The notes: generated from the letters alone by a model not told the origin. DNA of 61,209 bases from Amycolatopsis rubida (GCF_900115345.1 NZ_FOWC01000027.1:1-61209); one strand, 5' to 3'. Shown: positions 33,676 to 41,758, counted from the stretch's first letter. Program-made: numbers and translations.

Positions 33676-34164
33676 GTGGCGAGATGGACGGGTGAATGGC
33701 TGCCGGGCGCGGGCGACGGCTCCACCGCGGCGGGCCCGCGCGAGGCCCCGAAGTGGCGTGGCGAGTCGATGGGCCTGCCCGAATCGGGCGTGGGCGCGGT
33801 GGCCGGCGGTGGCCCGCGCTTCCTCGCGCTGGTGCTCGATCTGGCGCTCGCCTCGCTGATCACGACCCTGTTCGTGCGCTACGACCTGCAGAACGCCGCC
33901 GCGATGCAGACGTTCAACCTCTGGGCGGGCGCGGTCTGGGCGGTCATGACGGTCATCCCGGTCACGTTCTTCGGCTTCACCCCCGGCATGGCGGCCCTCG
34001 GCATCCGGGTGGCGCGCCTGGACGGGGCGACGATGGTCGGCGCGTGGCGCGCACTGGTCCGGATGGTGCTGACGGTGCTGCTGCTCCCGCCGCTGGTGCG
34101 CAATGCCGACGGCCGCAACTGGCTCGACCGCGCCACCAACACCGTCGTCATCCGGATGCGCTGA
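33676..34164 (+). CDS. RDD family membrane protein
   Basis: A 162-residue protein with the RDD pattern: GGGPRFLALVLDLALASLIT, then a central helix pair (FNLWAGAVWAVMTVIPVTFF) and the TPGMAALGIRVARLDG motif. A short cytosolic start (VARWTGEWLPG) precedes the helices. Function in the family is poorly defined; some members are Na+/H+ exchangers. The GTG at 33676 gives the usual N-terminus. It diverges from glnA, a common actinobacterial arrangement. Confidence 0.88.
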   Translation: MARWTGEWLPGAGDGSTAAGPREAPKWRGESMGLPESGVGAVAGGGPRFLALVLDLALASLITTLFVRYDLQNAAAMQTFNLWAGAVWAVMTVIPVTFFGFTPGMAALGIRVARLDGATMVGAWRALVRMVLTVLLLPPLVRNADGRNWLDRATNTVVIRMR

Positions 34165-34329
34165 GGCTGGTCCAAGGGGCCGCTGGATCTCCGGCGGAGC
34201 CAGCCGACGCCAGGAACGTTAAGTCCTTCACAGACGACAACCTCGCGCGCCGGCCCGTGCCGTCGAGGTCTGCCGAGGCAAGCGATCGGCGGGTCGGTCG
34301 CCGCCGGTCGTGTCCCAGCTGATCCGAAT

Positions 34330-34370
34330 GCGAGGAACCCCCGGTCGGCAACCGACCGGGGGTTCCTCGC
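34330..34370. terminator. Bidirectional terminator between RDD and DUF4191 genes
   Basis: The 19-base arm starting GCGAGGAACCCCC at 34330-34348 pairs perfectly with 34352-34370 around a CAA loop. It sits nine bases from the end of the convergent DUF4191 gene. There is no T tract. Confidence 0.8.
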
Positions 34371-34378
34371 AAGCAGCG

Positions 34379-35107
34379 TCAGCGACGGCGGATGGTGCGC
34401 TGCACGTTCCGCATCTTGGCACCCGCGGGCATCGGGCCCTTCGGCATCGCCGCGCCGCGCGAGCCGAGCGCGGCCAGCTTCGCTTCGAGGGCGTCGATCT
34501 GGGCAGGCTTGAGGTTGCGCGGCAGCTTCGTCAGGTGCGACTGCAGCTTCTTGAGCGGTACCTGCTTGTCCTCGTGCCCGATCGTCACGTCGTAGATCGG
34601 GGTGTCGCCGACCAGCCGCGACACGCGCTTCTTCTCCTGCGCGAGCAGGCTCTTCACCCGGTGCGGCGCGCCTTCGGCCACGAGGATCACGCCGGGGTGG
34701 CCGAGCACGCGGTGGACGGCGTCGAGCTGGGTCGTCGCGGCGACGGTCGGTGTGACCTTCCACTTGCCGCGCATGTTCTCCAGCGCCCAGGCTCCCGCGC
34801 CGGGCTGGCCGTCGGCCTTCCCGTAGACCGTGCGCTGCACGCGCCTGCCGAAGATGATCACGGCGAGCAGGATGCCGAGCACGATGCCCAGCGGCAGCAG
34901 CGTCCACTGGATGCCGAAGATGAACCCGATGCCGAACAGCACACCGGCGACCACCACGATCGAACCGACCATCCAGGGGATGAGCATCGGGTCTTCGCGG
35001 CGCTGCATCTTGAACGCCTCGAACAGCTGGCCGCGCCGGGCCTTGCTCGCAGCGCGCTTTTCCCGCTTGGCCTGCTTGGCCGCTTCCTTGTCCTGCTTGC
35101 CCGCCAT
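34379..35107 (-). CDS. DUF4191 membrane protein
   Basis: A 242-residue actinobacterial protein. A very basic N-terminus (KQAKREKRAASKARRGQLFE) precedes two transmembrane helices at about 45-62 and 68-88. A soluble domain follows, including HRVLGHPGVILVAEGAPHRV, and the tail is basic. DUF4191 is conserved and often lies near lipoyl synthase genes; no function is established. It diverges from uvrD2 with 64 bases between starts. Confidence 0.85.
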   Translation of the reverse strand: MAGKQDKEAAKQAKREKRAASKARRGQLFEAFKMQRREDPMLIPWMVGSIVVVAGVLFGIGFIFGIQWTLLPLGIVLGILLAVIIFGRRVQRTVYGKADGQPGAGAWALENMRGKWKVTPTVAATTQLDAVHRVLGHPGVILVAEGAPHRVKSLLAQEKKRVSRLVGDTPIYDVTIGHEDKQVPLKKLQSHLTKLPRNLKPAQIDALEAKLAALGSRGAAMPKGPMPAGAKMRNVQRTIRRR

Positions 35108-35171
35108 ATGACCAGGATACGGCCGCGTCCCCGGCCGGGAATCTGTCGGCCCCCTCTGCGAGGATCGCGGG

Positions 35172-37271
35172 GTGGCCATCGCATCGTCTCCCCAGAGCCG
35201 GCAGAGCCGCGCGAGCCTGCTCGACGGGCTTGATCCCGAGCAGCGCGCCGCCGCGGCGGCCCCCCGCGGCCCGGTGTGCGTCCTCGCGGGCGCGGGCACC
35301 GGAAAGACCCGGACGATCACGCACCGCATCGCCCACCTGGTCCGGTCGGGCCACGTCGCGGCCGGGCAGGTACTGGCCGTCACCTTCACCACGCGCGCCG
35401 CGGGGGAGATGCGCACCCGGCTGCGCGGCCTCGGGGTCGACGCGGCACAGGCGCTGACCTTCCACGCCGCTGCCCGCCGTCAGCTCCGCTACTTCTGGCC
35501 GCGGGTCGTCGGCGACCGGCCCTGGGACCTGATCGACAACAAGTTCCGGCTCGTCGCCCAGGCCGCCCAGCGCGTCCGGCTGAGCACCGAGACCGAGGTG
35601 CTGCGCGACCTGGCGAGCGAGATCGAGTGGAGCAAGGCGTCGCTCGTCTCGCCGGACGACTACCCGTCGGTCGCCGCGCGGATGCAGCGCGACACGCCCG
35701 CGCCGGTCGCCCAGGTCGCCGAGGTCTACCGCTGGTACGAGGAGCTGAAGACGAACGCGCAGGTCCTCGACTTCGACGACTTGCTTCTGCAGACCACCGC
35801 CGTGCTGGAAAGGCACGAGGCGGTCGCGGCCGAGTTCCGCGACCGGTACCGCTGCTTCGTGGTCGACGAGTACCAGGACGTCACGCCGTTGCAGCAGCGG
35901 CTGCTCGACGCGTGGCTCGGCGGCCGTGACGACCTCACCGTCGTCGGCGACGCCAACCAGACCATCTACTCCTTCGGCGGTGCCTCGCCGAAGTCGCTGC
36001 TGGAGTTCACGCGGCGGTTCCCGGAGGCGACTGTCGTGCGCCTCGAACGCGACTACCGGTCGACGCCGCAGGTCGTCGCGCTCGCGAACCGCGTGATCGG
36101 TGCCGCGCGCGGACGTCCGGCCGGATCGCGGCTGAAGCTCATCGGGCAGCGTCCGGAGGGCCCGGAGCCGCGGTTCGCCGAGTACGAGGACGAGGCCGCC
36201 GAGGCCAGCGCGGTCGCGCGGCGGGCCCGCGAACTGCTCGACGCGGACGTGCCGGCGAGCGAGATCGCGGTCCTGTTCCGGGTGAACGCGCAGTCCGAGG
36301 CGTACGAGCAGGCGCTCACCGAAGCCGGGATCCCGTACCTGGTCCGCGGCGGCGAGCGGTTTTTCCAGCGCACCGAGGTGCGGCAGGCGATGGCGGCGCT
36401 GCGCACGGCGTCGATGGAACCGACCTCGTTGGAGCTGGTCACCGCGGTGCGCTCGGTGCTCGCGCGGGTCGGGCTCACCGAGCAGCCGCCGTCCGGCGGA
36501 GCGGCGAAGGAGCGGTGGGACGCGCTGCTCGCGCTGGTGGAGCTGGCCGAGGAGCTGGCGGCGGCGGTCGAGGACGCGGATTTGCCGCGCTTCGTCGCCG
36601 AACTCGAACAGCGCGCGGCGGCGCAGCACCCGCCGACCGTCGAAGGAGTCACGCTCGCGTCGCTGCACGCGGCGAAGGGGCTCGAATGGGACGCGGTGTT
36701 CCTCGTCGGGCTGTCCGAGGGCACGATGCCGATCTTGCATGCGGACGGCGACGATGCCGCGATCGAAGAGGAACGGCGGCTGTTCTATGTCGGCGTCACG
36801 CGGGCCAGGGAGCACCTGTCGCTGTCGTGGTCGTTGTCGCGCGGGCAGGGCAGGGGACGCAACCGGCGCCGCTCGCGGTTCCTGTACGGGCTGATCCCGG
36901 AGGACCACCCGGCGGCGCGCATCGCCCGTTCGCAGCAGGTGGCGAAGCCGGGGTCGAACGTCGCCCGCTGCCGGCTGTGCGGCGGTCCGCTGGTGCAGAC
37001 CATGGAGGTCAAGCTGGGGCGGTGCGGGAAGTGCCCGTCCACTGTGGATGAGGATCTGCTGGAGAAGCTGAAGACGTGGCGCGGGGAGCGCTCGCGGGAG
37101 TTGAAGGTTCCGGCGTTCGTCGTGTTCACTGACGCGACGCTGATGGCGATCGCCGAACAACGGCCGACCGACGACGGCGCGCTGGTGTCGATCTCCGGGA
37201 TCGGCGCGACGAAGCTGGAGCGGTTCGGTGCCGAAGTGCTCGACGTGGTCCGGTCGTCGATGCGATCTTGA
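35172..37271 (+). CDS. uvrD2: UvrD2-type ATP-dependent DNA helicase
   Basis: A 699-residue superfamily 1A helicase. Walker A is GAGTGKT (40-46), Walker B is FVVDEYQDVTPLQQ, and motif VI is LFYVGVTRAREHL. A tetracysteine module near 600-623 (CRLCGG and CGKC) and a C-terminal HRDC domain (about 630-699, RPTDDGALVSISGIGATKLE) mark it as UvrD2, the 3'-5' DNA repair helicase of mycobacteria and relatives. The GTG at 35172 is the natural start. whiB7 follows after a long leader, as in mycobacteria. Confidence 0.94.
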   Translation: MAIASSPQSRQSRASLLDGLDPEQRAAAAAPRGPVCVLAGAGTGKTRTITHRIAHLVRSGHVAAGQVLAVTFTTRAAGEMRTRLRGLGVDAAQALTFHAAARRQLRYFWPRVVGDRPWDLIDNKFRLVAQAAQRVRLSTETEVLRDLASEIEWSKASLVSPDDYPSVAARMQRDTPAPVAQVAEVYRWYEELKTNAQVLDFDDLLLQTTAVLERHEAVAAEFRDRYRCFVVDEYQDVTPLQQRLLDAWLGGRDDLTVVGDANQTIYSFGGASPKSLLEFTRRFPEATVVRLERDYRSTPQVVALANRVIGAARGRPAGSRLKLIGQRPEGPEPRFAEYEDEAAEASAVARRARELLDADVPASEIAVLFRVNAQSEAYEQALTEAGIPYLVRGGERFFQRTEVRQAMAALRTASMEPTSLELVTAVRSVLARVGLTEQPPSGGAAKERWDALLALVELAEELAAAVEDADLPRFVAELEQRAAAQHPPTVEGVTLASLHAAKGLEWDAVFLVGLSEGTMPILHADGDDAAIEEERRLFYVGVTRAREHLSLSWSLSRGQGRGRNRRRSRFLYGLIPEDHPAARIARSQQVAKPGSNVARCRLCGGPLVQTMEVKLGRCGKCPSTVDEDLLEKLKTWRGERSRELKVPAFVVFTDATLMAIAEQRPTDDGALVSISGIGATKLERFGAEVLDVVRSSMRS

Positions 37272-37339
37272 CCGCGTCTTCGCGGTGATCGATGCGGCGA
37301 ACCTGCAGCTCGGAGGCGATCTTCAGCTTTTCGGCAGAG

Positions 37340-37383
37340 ATTTGGGAAAATAAGTTGCCCCGGTTGCGCCGGGGCGCATAACC
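37340..37383 (+). promoter_or_regulatory. Probable whiB7 promoter with AT-rich WhiB7 element
   Basis: An AT-rich block (TTTGGGAAAATAA, 37341-37353) lies directly before TTGCCC (37355-37360) as -35. After a GC-rich spacer of about 17 bp comes CATAAC (37377-37382) as -10. An AT-rich element just upstream of the -35 is the known WhiB7 recognition feature, so autoregulation is likely. The spacer holds a small dyad (GCCCCGG at 37357, CCGGGGC at 37369). Predicted transcripts would carry a leader of about 525 bases. Confidence 0.6.
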
Positions 37384-37481
37384 TGCGTAGGCACCCGGGC
37401 GAGAGCCCGGTCTGGGGAAGAACACACGACAGTTGCCGCCTTGAGCGGCGCAGTCCGACAGAGAAAGGCGGTGCCGGTGAA

Positions 37482-37760
37482 ATGATCAGCAATCTGAAAC
37501 TCGCGTTCCCTGGCACCGGTCTGTCTCTCTGCATGACCGTTGACGCCCCGCGCCAGGGCACCGGTGTGTCCACGTTCGCGCACATCGACGGAACGCGTCG
37601 TCACATTGACGGATTGCGTCGCATCGAGCGCAACGGGGCCCCGGCCGGCATCACTCTCGCGAGCGCCGCCGTTGTTGCCGCGTACCCGCAGGTTGATGTC
37701 GATCTGCCGACCATCAAGCAGTTCCGTGTTCCGTTGTCGATACGGGAGCGAAGTTCCTGA
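37482..37760 (+). CDS. Upstream reading frame in the whiB7 leader
   Basis: A 92-residue open frame (MISNLKLAFPGTGLSLCMTV start) lies wholly inside the predicted whiB7 leader. Its stop TGA (37758-37760) falls in a hairpin arm, TCCTGAC (37755-37761) pairing with GTCAGGA (37767-37773), just ahead of the terminator at 37784. WhiB7 and WblC leaders in other actinobacteria carry an upstream frame whose stalled translation prevents termination. It could instead be a free-standing small protein. I recognise no domain. No strong ribosome-binding site precedes the ATG. Confidence 0.5.
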   Translation: MISNLKLAFPGTGLSLCMTVDAPRQGTGVSTFAHIDGTRRHIDGLRRIERNGAPAGITLASAAVVAAYPQVDVDLPTIKQFRVPLSIRERSS

Positions 37761-37783
37761 CCTGACGTCAGGACTCAAGGCTC

Positions 37784-37832
37784 ACGAAGGCCGCGGAACC
37801 GGTAACCGGATCCGCGGCCTTCGTGTTTTTTT
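37784..37832 (+). terminator. Intrinsic terminator in the whiB7 leader, probable attenuator
   Basis: ACGAAGGCCGCGGA (37784-37797) pairs perfectly with TCCGCGGCCTTCGT (37811-37824), with a nested CCGG-TAA-CCGG in the loop. TGTTTTTTT (37824-37832) follows. This is a textbook Rho-independent terminator, placed 82 bases before the whiB7 start, where it can only stop transcripts that have not yet reached the gene. Confidence 0.85.
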
Positions 37833-37913
37833 GGCTGCACAACAAGAAGGAACAAGTTGTCCAGTTCGATCGCCCACCGCCACTCCACCACCGCACCGCA
37901 AAGGAGCACGGAA

Positions 37914-38261
37914 ATGTCATCCGCCATCGCCCTCGCCGAGGGCCCCTTAGCCGAAGGGTTCGACATCGGCGACCTGCTCGACGGGGTCGCCGAGCCGGAA
38001 CTCCCCTGCCGCTCGCGCGACGCGGACCTCTGGTTCGCCGAATCGCCCGCGGAACTCGAGCGGGCCAAGGCGTTCTGCGCCGGCTGCCCGGTCCGCGAGG
38101 CCTGCCTCGCGGGTGCACTCGCCCGGCGTGAGCCGTGGGGTGTCTGGGGAGGGGAGATCTTCGAGCGCGGTGCGGTGATCGCGCGCAAGCGGCCCCGTGG
38201 CCGTCCGCGCAAGAACGCCGCCCTCGAACCCGCCGCCGCAGCCCGGAGCGCAGCCGCATGA
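37914..38261 (+). CDS. whiB7: WhiB7 transcription factor, antibiotic-resistance regulator
   Basis: A 115-residue WhiB-family protein. The [4Fe-4S] ligands are Cys32, Cys55, Cys58 and Cys64 (CAGCPVREAC). The GVWGG turn is at 76-80, and the AT-hook RGRPRK at 95-100, which is diagnostic for WhiB7. It binds sigma factor SigA and activates intrinsic resistance genes when translation is inhibited. I chose the ATG at 37914, preceded by AAGGAG. The leader carries a promoter, an upstream frame and an attenuator. Its stop overlaps the following small gene. Confidence 0.95.
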   Translation: MSSAIALAEGPLAEGFDIGDLLDGVAEPELPCRSRDADLWFAESPAELERAKAFCAGCPVREACLAGALARREPWGVWGGEIFERGAVIARKRPRGRPRKNAALEPAAAARSAAA

Positions 38262-38521
38262 CCGTCGACCTCATCACCACGCGCGATTTCGAGGCCCGCA
38301 CCGGAAAACCGGTCCGCGTTCAGCCGAAACCCAAGCAGAACAAGTCTCAGGAGACCACGAAGATGTTGCTTCACGAAGAACTGTCCCGAGCGCGAATACG
38401 CGACCTGATAACCGAACACGAAGCCCAACGCCCGTGGCGCCAGGCGCGAGCCGCGCGCCGCTGGTCACGGGTAGCCCGCTGGGCGGCCAGCCGAGCGGAG
38501 CGTTACCAACCACCCAATTAA
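38258..38521 (+). CDS. Small basic protein of unknown function, coupled to whiB7
   Basis: An 87-residue, arginine-rich, probably helical protein. The ATG overlaps the whiB7 stop as ATGA, which supports real, coupled expression. Its second half (LLHEELSRARIRDLITEHEA, then RQARAARRWSRVARW) resembles short basic proteins common in actinobacteria. An internal ATG at residue 36 preceded by CAGGAGACCACGAAG is a plausible alternative start. No function can be assigned. Confidence 0.6.
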   Translation: MTVDLITTRDFEARTGKPVRVQPKPKQNKSQETTKMLLHEELSRARIRDLITEHEAQRPWRQARAARRWSRVARWAASRAERYQPPN

Positions 38522-38893
38522 TGCGGTACGGCCCGGTCAGGCAGGCCCGGGTTTCGACCCGGTTCCTTGCCTGGCCGGCCGCTTTGTCCGGAAGCCCGGT
38601 GCCCGCCGCCAGGATTGCCTCCAGTCCTGGCGGGCATCGGTCGCCCGGACGTGGATCCGGCCTTCCGGCTGCCCTGCCTCCAGTCCTGGCGGGCACCGGT
38701 CGCCCGGACGTGGATCCGGCCTTCCGGCTGCCCTGCCCCCGGTCGGGCTGCGCGGGTTCTCGTCGCCTGAGCACCCAGCTGCGATCAGGCGACCGTCTCG
38801 CGACCGATTCCACCGTGATCGCTTCGCTGAAACGAGCCTGGAAGGTCCGTCGGGGGACAGTCCAGGCTCGTTCTCGTCCGGGACCGCGGACGG
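38522..38893. other. Intergenic stretch holding a 59-bp tandem duplication
   Basis: The 372 bases between the whiB7 unit and the methyltransferase gene show no gene that I trust. The middle consists of the tandem repeat listed separately. The rest is GC-rich and carries fragments of the same CGGTCGCCCGGACG wording. Confidence 0.5.
38617..38734. repeat. Two tandem copies of a 59-bp unit
   Basis: The unit beginning GCCTCCAGTCCTGGCGGGCA runs 38617-38675 and repeats at 38676-38734. The only difference that I see is CATCGG versus CACCGG. A partial third start (GCC) follows. The near identity points to recent duplication or ongoing slippage. Confidence 0.85.
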
Positions 38894-38908
38894 GTGTTCA
38901 ATGAGCCC

Positions 38909-40165
38909 GTGTCCGGACATACGCACGATCACATCGACTGGGCTGACCGGCTGGTTCTCCTCCGCGCAGCCGATACCCTCGACGCTCCCGCCCACGCCGC
39001 CATCGCCGCACGGTTGGCGGCGAAACTCCCCGCCACCCCGACGGTGATCGACCTTGGCTGCGGAGCCGGTGGGATGAGCATCCACTTCGCCGAAGCCCTG
39101 GCCACCCAAACCGGCGGCACGATCATCCTGGTCGACGCGACACCCGAACTGCTCCACGAGGCAGAGCGCGCCGTACGCGCCGCCGCCGATGCCGCGCAGG
39201 CCAACCGCGCGGACGGCTCAACGCATACGAGCAACGGTCGCGTACCCGACGGCAGCGCGGAGCCATCGGGCGGCCATCGAACAGCAGCCGAGCACACTGC
39301 CTCGACAGCCGCAGACAGCACCCGGGCGGTCGAAGGCATCGCGCAAACGGTCGAGGGTGCCGCGCAGGCAGCCGCGGACACCGCCCCGACAGTCGAGGGT
39401 GCCGCGCCGACGGTCGCGGACACTGCCCCGGCAATCGAGGGCGCCGCGCAGACAGCCGCGGACACCGCCTCGACAGCCGAGGGTGCCGCGCCGACGGTCG
39501 CGGACACCGCCCCGACAGTCGAAGGCGCCGCCCGGGCAGCCGGGGGTATCACACCGACAGCCGAGGAAACCGCGCAGACAGTCGAGATTCGCGCGGTAGT
39601 CGCCGATCTAGCCGACGGTTCCCTGCCCGATTTGCTACCCCCCGCGGATCTCGTATGGGCATCACGCGTCGTGCACCACCTTCCGGACCAACAGGCCGCA
39701 ATCGGCACGCTTACCGCGGTCGCGCGGACTGGCGGCGTGGTCGCGCTCGCTGAGGGCGGGTTATCTTTTTCTTGCCTCCCTTGGGATCTGGGACTCGGAC
39801 GGCCCGGTCTGGAAGACCGGTTGAAGGCCGCGCAGGCTGAATGGTTCGTCGGAATGCGCGAGGGCATCGACGGTGCCGTGCCGATGCCCTACGGCTGGCC
39901 ACTCGCGCTCGAACGCGCCGGACTCGCTGACGTCAGCTCGTTCAGCGCGCTGGCGGACCACCCCGCACCTGGCCCGGACGGTCTCGCCGACTATGTGCAC
40001 CACCACCTTTCCCGTCTCGCGACGCACGGTGCCGAACATCTCTCCGACGAAGACCGCGCGACGCTGGCTTCCCTGCTCGACCCGGACAGCACCCACTACC
40101 TCGGCAACCGCCGCGACCTCTTCCTGCTCGGAGCCCGCACCGTGCACCACGGACGCCGACCGTGA
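38909..40165 (+). CDS. SAM-dependent methyltransferase with a repetitive Ala/Thr-rich insertion
   Basis: A 418-residue class I methyltransferase. Motif I is VIDLGCGAGGMSIHF, and the acidic motif II is TIILVDATPELLHEAE. The family core resumes far downstream with VVADLADGSLPDLLPPADLV and VVHHLPDQQAAIGTLTAVAR. Between them, from about residue 90 to 225, lies an Ala/Thr/Glu/Pro insertion built largely from a 14-residue repeat. It interrupts the Rossmann fold, probably as a surface loop. The GTG at 38909 gives the family-like start VSGHTHDHIDWADR; a GTG at 38894 is also in frame. The substrate is unknown. Its stop overlaps the zinc-ribbon gene. Confidence 0.82.
   Translation: MSGHTHDHIDWADRLVLLRAADTLDAPAHAAIAARLAAKLPATPTVIDLGCGAGGMSIHFAEALATQTGGTIILVDATPELLHEAERAVRAAADAAQANRADGSTHTSNGRVPDGSAEPSGGHRTAAEHTASTAADSTRAVEGIAQTVEGAAQAAADTAPTVEGAAPTVADTAPAIEGAAQTAADTASTAEGAAPTVADTAPTVEGAARAAGGITPTAEETAQTVEIRAVVADLADGSLPDLLPPADLVWASRVVHHLPDQQAAIGTLTAVARTGGVVALAEGGLSFSCLPWDLGLGRPGLEDRLKAAQAEWFVGMREGIDGAVPMPYGWPLALERAGLADVSSFSALADHPAPGPDGLADYVHHHLSRLATHGAEHLSDEDRATLASLLDPDSTHYLGNRRDLFLLGARTVHHGRRP
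39350..39559 (+). repeat. In-frame 42-bp tandem repeat, five units
   Basis: Units start at 39350, 39392, 39434, 39476 and 39518. They encode VEGAAQAAADTAPT, VEGAAPTVADTAPA, IEGAAQTAADTAST, AEGAAPTVADTAPT and VEGAARAAGGITPT. Looser half-units flank the array on both sides (39280-39350 and 39560-39586). Units 2 and 4 are the most alike, which suggests expansion by copying of a two-unit block. Confidence 0.85.
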
Positions 40166-40344
40166 CCGCGCCCGACCCCACGTGCTCTCGCTGCGGCCGA
40201 GCACGCGCGGCCGAAACCGACCCGTTCGCGACCTTGGCCTGGGTGAGCACCAAGGAAAACGGCCACCAGCGCTGGCTCTGCCCGGACTGCGCGCGCAACC
40301 ACGTCCGGGACATCGAAGGCAAGCTGCCCGACGAGTACTGGTGA
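40162..40344 (+). CDS. Small zinc-ribbon protein
   Basis: A 60-residue protein with two CxxC knuckles, Cys8/Cys11 (CSRCG) and Cys40/Cys43 (CPDCA), which should bind one zinc. It starts at a GTG overlapping the methyltransferase stop as GTGA, so the two genes are coupled. The C-terminal sequence RNHVRDIEGKLPDEYW is echoed, mutated, in the downstream non-coding DNA. Function unknown. Confidence 0.75.
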   Translation: MTAPDPTCSRCGRARAAETDPFATLAWVSTKENGHQRWLCPDCARNHVRDIEGKLPDEYW

Positions 40345-40819
40345 CTGGGCTGTGTGGGCAACTAGATCCGGAAGGCTGGCTGTCTGGGGAGTGTTTGTGA
40401 CCGGGTTGCGCGCAGCCACGTTCGCAGCCGTCGCGGGCAGGCTGCCCGACGAGCAATGGTGAGTGGATCGGTCGCGCAACCATGTCCGGAGCACCGATAT
40501 CAGGCTGTCTGACGACTGCCGGTGATCGGCCTGCGCGGTCGGATCCGCCACAATCGACGGCGATCTGCCAGGCGAGGGCCGACGATCAGTCGGGTGCGCG
40601 ACTTGGGCTGGTACGCCGAGGGGCTGGATGCCTCTCGAACACCGGTTACCCGTCTCGCGTGCACGTGCGTTCCCGTCTCGCGTCCACGTGCGTTTCGGTG
40701 CCGAGCAAGTCGCCAACTGAGTACCGGTGAATGCGCGGCCCGCGGTGTCGTGGGCACCCTGCCGAGCGCCAGTGGCGGTACCGGCCCGATCTCAGGTCGG
40801 TCCAGGCGTCAGGTTCGGA
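40345..40819. repeat. Eroded tandem copies of the end of the zinc-ribbon gene, plus a 23-bp direct repeat
   Basis: The end of the zinc-ribbon gene (CGCAACCACGTCCGG to GCCCGACGAGTACTGGTGA) reappears in degraded form several times. Examples are near 40409-40462 (CGCAGCCACGTTCG, then GCCCGACGAGCAATGGTGA) and 40466-40524 (CGCAACCATGTCCGG, then CTGTCTGACGACTGCCGGTGA); weaker echoes reach 40730. At 40649-40671 and 40672-40694 CCCGTCTCGCGTGCACGTGC repeats with one change. No gene in the stretch is convincing. Confidence 0.6.
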
Positions 40820-41758
40820 TCATGCGGCATTTCCTGTCTTGTAGACGGCGCGCACTTTGGGGCGGGGTGTGCGCGTCGCGTGGCGGTAGGCGTTGAGGAG
40901 TTCTGTGCCCATCTCCTCAGGCGATTCCCGGAGTTGCCGTGGGGTGCACCGAAACAGCACGGTGCCGGTCGCGGCCAAAGCCAGGTGGCTGAAGTCTTCT
41001 GGGCCTGCCGCGGTGCGGTAGCGCCATGCCAGGCCGATCTCGTCCCACCAAGCATCCGCGGTACCGAGCCGGCGGCCGCGGCGGTCGCAGACCGCGACGT
41101 TCCATTGCGGGGTGGGCAGCGGGGTTCGTTGGAGGACCCGGAGTGCTTGCCCGTGCGCGAAGGTTTCTTGGTCGTCGAGGTTGCGCAGGACAGTGCGTAC
41201 GGCGGCTGAACCGCGCTGGTTTCCGATGTTCAGTTCGGTCGTCAGCTCGGCGCGGTCGGCCAGGCCCCAATACAGAGGCAGCGACACCAGTCTTGCGATC
41301 TCGTCCGGATCGTTCTCCCGGCGGGCCAGGTCGAGGGCGGCGCGGGCGGCGCTCGCGTAGGGCAGGCCGTCGATCAGGATTGCTTTGGGCATCCGGGCGG
41401 TGCGGTAGGTGATGACGCTCGGTTCGTTGGCCGGCCTTCGGTTGTGTGGCACCAAAAGGTGGATCTCCGGAGTTCGCGGATGGCTGATTCCGTGTGCGCA
41501 TAACGCATCCGTGCCGGTGATGACGGCTCCGCGTCCGTACCTGGCAACGGCCGCGTGCAGGAGTTCTTCGCGGCTCGGAGGTTTGTCGTGCACGAGGTAC
41601 ACGCCGGAATACACCTGTCGCCACGGCCCGCCCGGGCCGGAGAGCTGTGCGGCTCTTCGGTCGGAAATTCCTGCGACGCGCAGATGCCGTCTATGGAGTA
41701 CGCCGTGGGAAACGAGATCACCGAAAGCGAGGGAGTCAGTGCTTGTCGTAGTCGTCAT
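40820..41758 (-). CDS. AbiEi-like antitoxin-family protein with nuclease-like C-terminus
   Basis: A 312-residue protein. The N-terminal part (FGDLVSHGVLHRRHLRVAGI, then WRQVYSGVYLVHDKPPSREE) is the winged-helix pattern of AbiEi/type IV antitoxin proteins. The C-terminal part (GTADAWWDEIGLAWRYRTAA) resembles the DUF559/Vsr-like endonuclease fold often fused to it in actinobacteria. No AbiEii toxin nucleotidyltransferase lies beside it, so a working toxin-antitoxin pair is not shown. The ATG is at 41758. The gene closes the accessory segment before aarF. Confidence 0.65.
   Translation of the reverse strand: MTTTTSTDSLAFGDLVSHGVLHRRHLRVAGISDRRAAQLSGPGGPWRQVYSGVYLVHDKPPSREELLHAAVARYGRGAVITGTDALCAHGISHPRTPEIHLLVPHNRRPANEPSVITYRTARMPKAILIDGLPYASAARAALDLARRENDPDEIARLVSLPLYWGLADRAELTTELNIGNQRGSAAVRTVLRNLDDQETFAHGQALRVLQRTPLPTPQWNVAVCDRRGRRLGTADAWWDEIGLAWRYRTAAGPEDFSHLALAATGTVLFRCTPRQLRESPEEMGTELLNAYRHATRTPRPKVRAVYKTGNAA

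Noticed and set aside
38617..39559. Possible CRISPR array
   Set aside because: The 59-bp and 42-bp repeats are contiguous tandem units without unique spacers, and no cas gene is present.
40820..41758. Complete AbiE toxin-antitoxin system
   Set aside because: No AbiEii-type nucleotidyltransferase gene adjoins it on either side.
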